A stretch of DNA of 64,000 nucleotides, from NCBI RefSeq assembly GCF_900091725.1, contig NZ_FMBW01000043.1, positions 1 through 64,000 on the forward strand, written 5' to 3'. Below the pieces are notes generated by a model. It saw nothing but the letters and a program-made list of their open reading frames with translations. It made no database searches and was not told the DNA's origin. Both the position numbers and the translations under genes were made by a program. The stretch is from Streptomyces sp. DvalAA-43 (GTDB taxonomy: Bacteria; Actinomycetota; Actinomycetes; Streptomycetales; Streptomycetaceae). The number at the start of each line of letters is the position of its first letter. Position 1 is the stretch's first letter. This document shows positions 59,891 to 64,000 of the stretch, piece after piece.

Positions 59891-60645
59891 CGTGCCGCGG
59901 GGGGCCACCCCTGGCGGTCCTTGATCCGGCCGACGAGCATCGCGGCCTGGATCCGGCGGCCCACGCCCAGTTTGGCGAGGATCGAGGAGATGCGGTTCTT
60001 GACGGTCTTCTCCGCCAGGAAGAGGCGTTCCGCGATCTCGCGGTTGGTGAGGCCCTCGCCTATGAGGTCGAGGATCTGCCGCTCCCTGGGGGTGAGTCCG
60101 TCCAGCTCCGATGTCCCGGACGCCTGGGCAGGGGGGTGTTCGGTGCCGCGCAGCCGTGCCATCACGCGGGCGGTCGTGCGTGGATCGAGCATCGAGGTGC
60201 CCGAAGCGACCCTGCGTACGGCGGTGATCAGATCGGCTCCGTTGATCTGCTTGAGCACGTATCCCGCGGCGCCCGCCATGATGGCGTCGAACAGCGCCTC
60301 GTCGTCATCGAACGACGTCAGCATCAGACAGGCGAGCTCGGGCATCAGGGCGCGCAGTTCCCGGCACACCTCGATACCGGCGTGGTCACCGCCGCGGTCG
60401 TCGCCGAGGCGTACGTCCAGCACGGCGACCTGCGGTCCGCAGGCCGGTACGCGGGCCAGCGCCTCCCGGGCGTCGGACGCCTCGCCGACGACCTCGATGT
60501 CGTCCTCGGCCTCCAGCAGATCGCGTACGCCGCGCCGGACCACCTCGTGGTCGTCGAGGATGAAGACGCGTACGGGGGCCGTGGACGGCGGCGGGGCCGT
60601 GCTCAACGGGGTCGTGCGCGGTGGGGTGTTCACGGAATCGCTCAC
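59884..60645 (-). CDS. DevR/NarL-family response regulator
   Basis: The protein has about 253 residues. After a Pro/Thr-rich leader of ~27 residues the receiver begins VRVFILDDHEVVRRGVRDLLE, with phospho-Asp in VAVLDVRLGDDRGG, LMLTSFDDDEA and YVLKQINGADL. The C-terminal LuxR HTH is LTPRERQILDLIGEGLTNREIAERLFLAEKTVKN, closely like DevR/DosR. It should bind palindromic sites upstream of hypoxia/redox genes. The start is uncertain (GTG at 60645 or 60633); no strong ribosome site is seen. It is divergent from the flavohaemoglobin gene. Confidence 0.87.
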   Translation of the reverse strand: MSDSVNTPPRTTPLSTAPPPSTAPVRVFILDDHEVVRRGVRDLLEAEDDIEVVGEASDAREALARVPACGPQVAVLDVRLGDDRGGDHAGIEVCRELRALMPELACLMLTSFDDDEALFDAIMAGAAGYVLKQINGADLITAVRRVASGTSMLDPRTTARVMARLRGTEHPPAQASGTSELDGLTPRERQILDLIGEGLTNREIAERLFLAEKTVKNRISSILAKLGVGRRIQAAMLVGRIKDRQGWPPAARD

Positions 60646-60744
60646 ATCGTGCTCGATCGGTTCGGGGAGAGGGCCGGATTCAGTATGTGCCCGTGCGCGG
60701 GACCGTTCCCGCCGGGGTCCCACAGCATGGTGAACGGCATCCGA

Positions 60745-60764
60745 ACAGGGCCGAAAGGCCCTGT
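60745..60764. promoter_or_regulatory. GGGCCGA-AA-GGCCC box, candidate DevR-type site 2
   Basis: ACAGGGCCGAAAGGCCCTGT is an 8-bp perfect inverted repeat with centre GAAA. It lies in the 241-bp divergent gap between the DevR-like regulator (100 bp away) and the flavohaemoglobin gene (123 bp away). It may act on both, or form an RNA hairpin with a GAAA tetraloop. Confidence 0.65.
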
Positions 60765-60886
60765 GGCCGGGGGCCGGTCAGCGGGTGGGGCGCGGTGCCA
60801 TACTGACGCCGCCAAGATCGTCCGGGCGCCACGGACATCTCCCTTTCCGGCCACCCCACTGAGCTGCACCGAGGAGCAACCGGCCC

Positions 60887-62224
60887 ATGAACACCCCGAG
60901 CGAGGACTACCACGCACTGCTCGCACGGCATGACGCGATGCGGCTGCGACGACGCATCCTGGCCCCCTCCGGCAGCCGTGCCGGAGAGTGGAGCGCCGAG
61001 GCCCCGCAGGCGTACGACGGCACGGCCGACCAGCTGCTGATCAGCGATTCGCTGCTCCTGGTGAACCCGCTGGAGGAGCTGATCGCCGAGCTGTACCGGA
61101 TCCTGTTCGAGCGGCACCCGTATCTGCGGTCGCTGTTCCCCGAGTCGATGGCGTTCCAGCAGGCCCATCTCGCCGGGATCTTCCGCTATCTGATCGGCAA
61201 TCTGCACCGTACGGACGAAATGATCGCCGTCTTCGGGCAGTTGGGGCGCGACCACCGCAAGCTCGGGGTGCGGCCCGCGCACTTCGAGGCCTTCGAGGCG
61301 GCGCTGATCGAGGCGCTGCGCGTGCGCGGGGGCGCCCGGTGGACCCGTCCCCTGGAGCAGGCGTGGCTGCGGATGCTGCGGCTGGCCGTCTCGGCGATGG
61401 TCCGGGGCGCGGACGAGGCGATCGCCGAACCGCCCAGCTGGGAGGCGACGGTGACCGCGCACGAACTGCGCGCCCCCGATCTCGCGGTGCTGCGGGTACG
61501 TCCCCATCAGCCCTACGCCTTCGAGGCCGGGCAGTACGCGTCCCTGGAGTCGCCGCTGCTGGAGCAGGCCTGGCGTCCTTACTATCTGGCCCGCGCCCCG
61601 CATCCGGACGGTGAGCTGGAGTTCCATGTGCGGGCCCGGGGCGCCGACGGGGTGAGCGACGCGCTGGTGCACGGTACGCGGGAGGGCGGCGCCGTCCGTC
61701 TCAGCGCCCCGCGCGGCGCGCTGGCCCTGCCGGATCACCTCGTGTCCTCGGACCTTCTGCTGATCGCCTCCGGTACGGGCTGGGCCCCGATGAAGGCGCT
61801 GCTCCAGCGGATCGACGCCGACCGGACCCGTACGCACCGGGTGCGGCTGCTGCTGGGGCCCGCCGGGACGGAGGGGAGGGCGGCGGCCGGGGAGCTGTAC
61901 GACGCGGCGTACCTGGACGCGTTCCGGCGCGAACGACCCTGGCTGACCGTCATCGCGGCCGACGCGGAAAGTGCCCGCTTCGCGGGTCCCGGGCTGCGGG
62001 CCCTGAACGGCATCCTGCCCCCGCAGCCCGGGGCCGCGGCCCGGCAGCACGCCTTTCTGGCCCTCTCCCCCGAGGCCGGCACGACCGGTCCGGTGCAGGC
62101 TGTCTCGGCCCGGCTGGCCGCCGCCGGCGTACCGGTCGAGCAGATCCGGCACGACGCCACCGGCGTGGTCGCGGTCACAGAAATGTCTGCCAGTACGGCC
62201 AGAACCGGACTGCTATCAGCATGA
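60887..62224 (+). CDS. Flavohaemoglobin-like globin-reductase fusion
   Basis: The protein has 445 residues. A ~45-residue N-terminal extension precedes a globin domain (~50-185; B-helix Tyr in LIAELYRILFERHPYL, proximal His in LGRDHRKLGVRPAHF). A ferredoxin-reductase-like FAD/NAD region follows (~190-430; GQYASLESP, RPYYLARAP for FAD, ASGTGWAPMKAL for NAD). The FAD motif RPYYLA departs from the canonical RxYS, and the usual CGP near the C-terminus is replaced. By family it turns NO to nitrate with O2, or acts as an O2/NO sensor. GAGGAG lies 10 nt upstream of the ATG. Confidence 0.87.
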   Translation: MNTPSEDYHALLARHDAMRLRRRILAPSGSRAGEWSAEAPQAYDGTADQLLISDSLLLVNPLEELIAELYRILFERHPYLRSLFPESMAFQQAHLAGIFRYLIGNLHRTDEMIAVFGQLGRDHRKLGVRPAHFEAFEAALIEALRVRGGARWTRPLEQAWLRMLRLAVSAMVRGADEAIAEPPSWEATVTAHELRAPDLAVLRVRPHQPYAFEAGQYASLESPLLEQAWRPYYLARAPHPDGELEFHVRARGADGVSDALVHGTREGGAVRLSAPRGALALPDHLVSSDLLLIASGTGWAPMKALLQRIDADRTRTHRVRLLLGPAGTEGRAAAGELYDAAYLDAFRRERPWLTVIAADAESARFAGPGLRALNGILPPQPGAAARQHAFLALSPEAGTTGPVQAVSARLAAAGVPVEQIRHDATGVVAVTEMSASTARTGLLSA

Positions 62225-62855
62225 CGATGACCAGGCACCAGGTCACCGGCACCACGAGGGGGAACTCCAGCACCGCCGCGACCAGGGCGCGCGGTGCGGG
62301 CAGGACCCCGTGGCGCAGGTTGTGCACCGTGGTGTGCCAGAACATGAGGACGGTGGCCACCCACACCAGCACGCACCACAGGCAGAGTGCGCCGATCTCG
62401 AACAGGGCCTGTGTCATCAGCCACATGCAGAAGCCCGCGCCGAACAGCGTGCCGAGGTTCAGCCCCCACCAGTACCAGCGCCGGTAGCGCGCGCCCGCGA
62501 GCAGGCCCGCGCCGGCCCCCAGCACCACCGCGAAGGCGACCAGCCCGATGAGCGGGTTGGGGAAGCCGAACGCCGACGCCTGCTCGCTGCGCATCACACT
62601 CGTGCAGGACACCACGGGGCTCAGCGAGCAGGCGGGCACGAAGCCGGGGTCGGCGAGCAGTGCGAACTTGTCGATCGTGATGACGAACGAGCCGAGCAGC
62701 CCGAGCGCGGCGGTGACGATCAGCAGCCACGCGAACCCGCGCCTCGCCCCGGCGCGTTCCCCACCGTCGCCCGCCCCGGACACACCGGCGCGGACCCGCT
62801 CGTCGGCCTCGGGCTCCTGCGCCGCCCCCACCACCCCGCGCTCCGGCCGCTTCAT
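62175..62855 (-). CDS. Vitamin K epoxide reductase (VKOR)-family protein
   Basis: The protein has 226 residues and about five membrane helices. The CxxC redox pair is CLWC (LCLWCVLVWVATVLMFWHT), with a further Cys pair in CSLSPVVSCTSV, as in bacterial VKOR-DsbB-like enzymes. PNPLIGLVAFAVVLG matches the quinone-binding helix. It reoxidises a thiol partner such as DsbA using menaquinone. It overlaps the upstream gene by ATGA and its end overlaps the flavohaemoglobin end by 50 bp. No Trx-fold partner is visible. Confidence 0.87.
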   Translation of the reverse strand: MKRPERGVVGAAQEPEADERVRAGVSGAGDGGERAGARRGFAWLLIVTAALGLLGSFVITIDKFALLADPGFVPACSLSPVVSCTSVMRSEQASAFGFPNPLIGLVAFAVVLGAGAGLLAGARYRRWYWWGLNLGTLFGAGFCMWLMTQALFEIGALCLWCVLVWVATVLMFWHTTVHNLRHGVLPAPRALVAAVLEFPLVVPVTWCLVIVMLIAVRFWPYWQTFL

Positions 62856-63334
62856 TCCCGGCCCCGTACGGAGCCGTCCGGCCAGACGACCTCCACCCGG
62901 ATTCCGCGCGCACGCGCGAAGGCGACCAGATGCGCGGTGGCGTCCCGGCCGTCCGAGGGCGAACCGTCCCATACGGCGAGCACGGTCCGGCACGTCTCCA
63001 CCAGCCGTTCGTCGGCGCCGACACACGCGTCGCGGTCGGCCGGGTCGAAGGCCAGCAGCCGTACGTGTTCGGCCAGCACCAGGAGTTCGCCCGCGGCCGA
63101 CCGGTCGCGGGCGGGCAGCACGGCGGGGACCGCGTCCTGCGCCGGCAGCAGCACCGTCAGCTTCCGCCCGGCCTCCCGCGCCACCCTCCCGAAGACCACC
63201 GGCAGCCCCGCCCCGACCCGCACCAGGGCGGCGGCGCTCTCCGCCAATCGGTCCAGCCGCGCTCTCAGTTCGGCCTCCACCAGCTCCAGGGTTCTGTTGC
63301 CGAGGTCCCTGTGCCCGACGACTGCGATCACCAT
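62852..63334 (-). CDS. Small SLOG/Rossmann-like protein of unknown function
   Basis: The protein has 160 residues opening MVIAVVGHRDLGNRTLELVEAELRARLDRL. The GHRDL-type loop and following helices resemble the SLOG (DprA/LOG-like) nucleotide-binding fold. Later strands are KLTVLLPAQDAVP and VLAVWDGSPSDGRDATAHLVAFARARG, where DG is a typical SLOG substrate loop. It may bind a nucleotide signal. It is coupled to the VKOR gene (ATGA overlap). A perfect GGGCCGATCGGCCC palindrome lies 67 bp upstream, tying it to the DevR-like system. Confidence 0.68.
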   Translation of the reverse strand: MVIAVVGHRDLGNRTLELVEAELRARLDRLAESAAALVRVGAGLPVVFGRVAREAGRKLTVLLPAQDAVPAVLPARDRSAAGELLVLAEHVRLLAFDPADRDACVGADERLVETCRTVLAVWDGSPSDGRDATAHLVAFARARGIRVEVVWPDGSVRGRE

Positions 63335-63399
63335 GCTTCCCTCCCGCGCACCCGAGGCGTGCTGCCTCGCAGTGAACCCATCGGGGGCCCGGCCCCGCT

Positions 63400-63415
63400 A
63401 GGGCCGATCGGCCCT
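63400..63415. promoter_or_regulatory. GGGCCGA-TC-GGCCC box, candidate DevR-type site 3
   Basis: AGGGCCGATCGGCCCT is a perfect 16-bp palindrome, 66-81 bp upstream of the SLOG-like/VKOR operon. It is the cleanest of the three boxes in this region. Confidence 0.7.
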
Positions 63416-63488
63416 GCACGACGGGACCCGGTGGGCCCGGCCGCGATGCGGACGGCAACTCCCTTCGCCCACAAGGAATCGCGACAAA

Positions 63489-63507
63489 TTAGGTTAGGCT
63501 AAGCTAA
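63489..63507. promoter_or_regulatory. Iron box (DmdR1/IdeR-type operator)
   Basis: TTAGGTTAGGCTAAGCTAA matches the consensus TTAGGTTAGGCTAACCTAA at 18 of 19 positions. It ends 4 nt before the argB-like GTG, so it overlaps the likely -10 (TAAGCT, 63500-63505). DmdR1-Fe2+ would repress the gene when iron is sufficient. Confidence 0.9.
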
Positions 63508-63511
63508 GCGG

Positions 63512-64000
63512 GTGAACAGGGTGCGAGGCGGCGCGGTCGTCGTCAAGTTCGGCGGGAACGCCATGGTGGACGCGGACCTGAAGCGGGCGTTCGCCCGGGA
63601 CGTCGTGGAACTCCGGCGCACGGGGCTGCGCCCGGTCGTCGTCCACGGGGGCGGGCCGCAGATCAGCGCGATGCTCGGTCTCCTCGGCCTGGAGTCCCGC
63701 TTCGAAGCGGGGCTGCGGGTGACCACACCGGAGACCATGGACGTGGTGCGCATGGTGCTGAGCGGGCGGGTCCAGCGGGAGCTGGTCGGTCACATCAACG
63801 AGCACGGCCCCTTCGCCGTGGGGATGACCGGCGAGGACGCGCACACGCTGACGGCGGTACGGCGGCCCGCCTGGGTGGACGGACGGCCGGTGGACATCGG
63901 TCTCGTCGGCGACATCGTGGACGTGAACCCCGCCATGGTGCATACACTCCTGGACCAGGGGCACATCCCGGTGGTCTCCCCCGTGGCACGCGGCGAGGAC
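63512..64000 (+). CDS. argB: Acetylglutamate kinase paralogue, 3' end cut by the window
   Basis: At least 163 residues. The amino-acid kinase fold begins [26 protein letters not shown], then the Gly-rich [14 protein letters not shown] and the later [13 protein letters not shown]. ArgB phosphorylates N-acetylglutamate toward ornithine. Compared with housekeeping ArgB, the first ~20 residues before VKFGGNAM are missing, and the gene lies directly after an iron box. A second, iron-regulated copy is therefore likely, perhaps supplying ornithine for a siderophore. The start is GTG 63512 (probably leaderless); GTG 63521 is possible. Confidence 0.88.
   Translation, partial: MNRVRGGAVVVKFGGNAMVDADLKRAFARDVVELRRTGLRPVVVHGGGPQISAMLGLLGLESRFEAGLRVTTPETMDVVRMVLSGRVQRELVGHINEHGPFAVGMTGEDAHTLTAVRRPAWVDGRPVDIGLVGDIVDVNPAMVHTLLDQGHIPVVSPVARGED

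Overview
This is chromosomal DNA from a Streptomyces-like, GC-rich actinomycete. The evidence is strong third-position G+C codon bias, frequent GTG and TTG starts, many ATGA/GTGA start-stop overlaps, and the gene content: Spo0M, SpoIIE-type phosphatases, NCS1 and GluABCD transporters, a GH75 chitosanase, a DmdR/IdeR-type iron box and a DevR/DevS-like pair. About 55 genes are recognisable. I see no rRNA, tRNA, CRISPR array or intact mobile element. The likeliest mobile-element trace is a short decayed stretch near 17.8 kb.

Layout. 0.2-2 kb: spo0M, tatA and a SnoaL-like gene. 2-6 kb: a small glycopeptide-response-like locus, with VanY- and VanJ-like genes divergent from a VanR/VanS-like pair and no vanHAX. 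6-14 kb: a P-loop kinase, a lipoate ligase, a PAS/GAF/SpoIIE phosphatase, an amidase, an AbiEii-like nucleotidyltransferase coupled to an unknown partner, and a secreted protein. 15-28 kb: a reductive pyrimidine/hydantoin catabolism set (NCS1 permease, F420-dependent oxidoreductase, dihydropyrimidinase, omega-aminotransferase, beta-ureidopropionase). It is interrupted by a cobalamin-riboswitch-controlled ABC importer with a FhuF-like gene, and a dihydropyrimidinase remnant lies at the breakpoint. 28-36 kb: aspartate aminotransferase, Rieske oxygenase, an Xre/methionine-aminopeptidase pair with overlapping leaderless promoters, chitosanase, and gamma-glutamyltransferase.

36-46.5 kb is enriched in cell-wall functions: a two-component system divergent from a MurG paralogue coupled to a LegB-like sugar-nucleotide dehydratase, a second two-component system coupled to a lipoprotein, a MurJ-family flippase and an L,D-transpeptidase. 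46.5-55.4 kb: a PepX-like remnant, the gluABCD importer, a DUF6278 gene, a chloramphenicol-type MFS exporter behind a leader with a 9-codon upstream ORF, exonuclease III, a UlaG-like hydrolase and a fused PcaL.

56-63.4 kb looks like a hypoxia/redox module: ctaD broken by an apparent 11-bp deletion at the HPEVY motif, a DevS-like GAF kinase convergent with a DevR-like regulator, a flavohaemoglobin, a VKOR-like protein and a small SLOG-like protein. Three intergenic palindromes of the form GGGCCGA-NN-GGCCC mark this region. The window ends inside an acetylglutamate kinase paralogue with a near-perfect iron box at its start.
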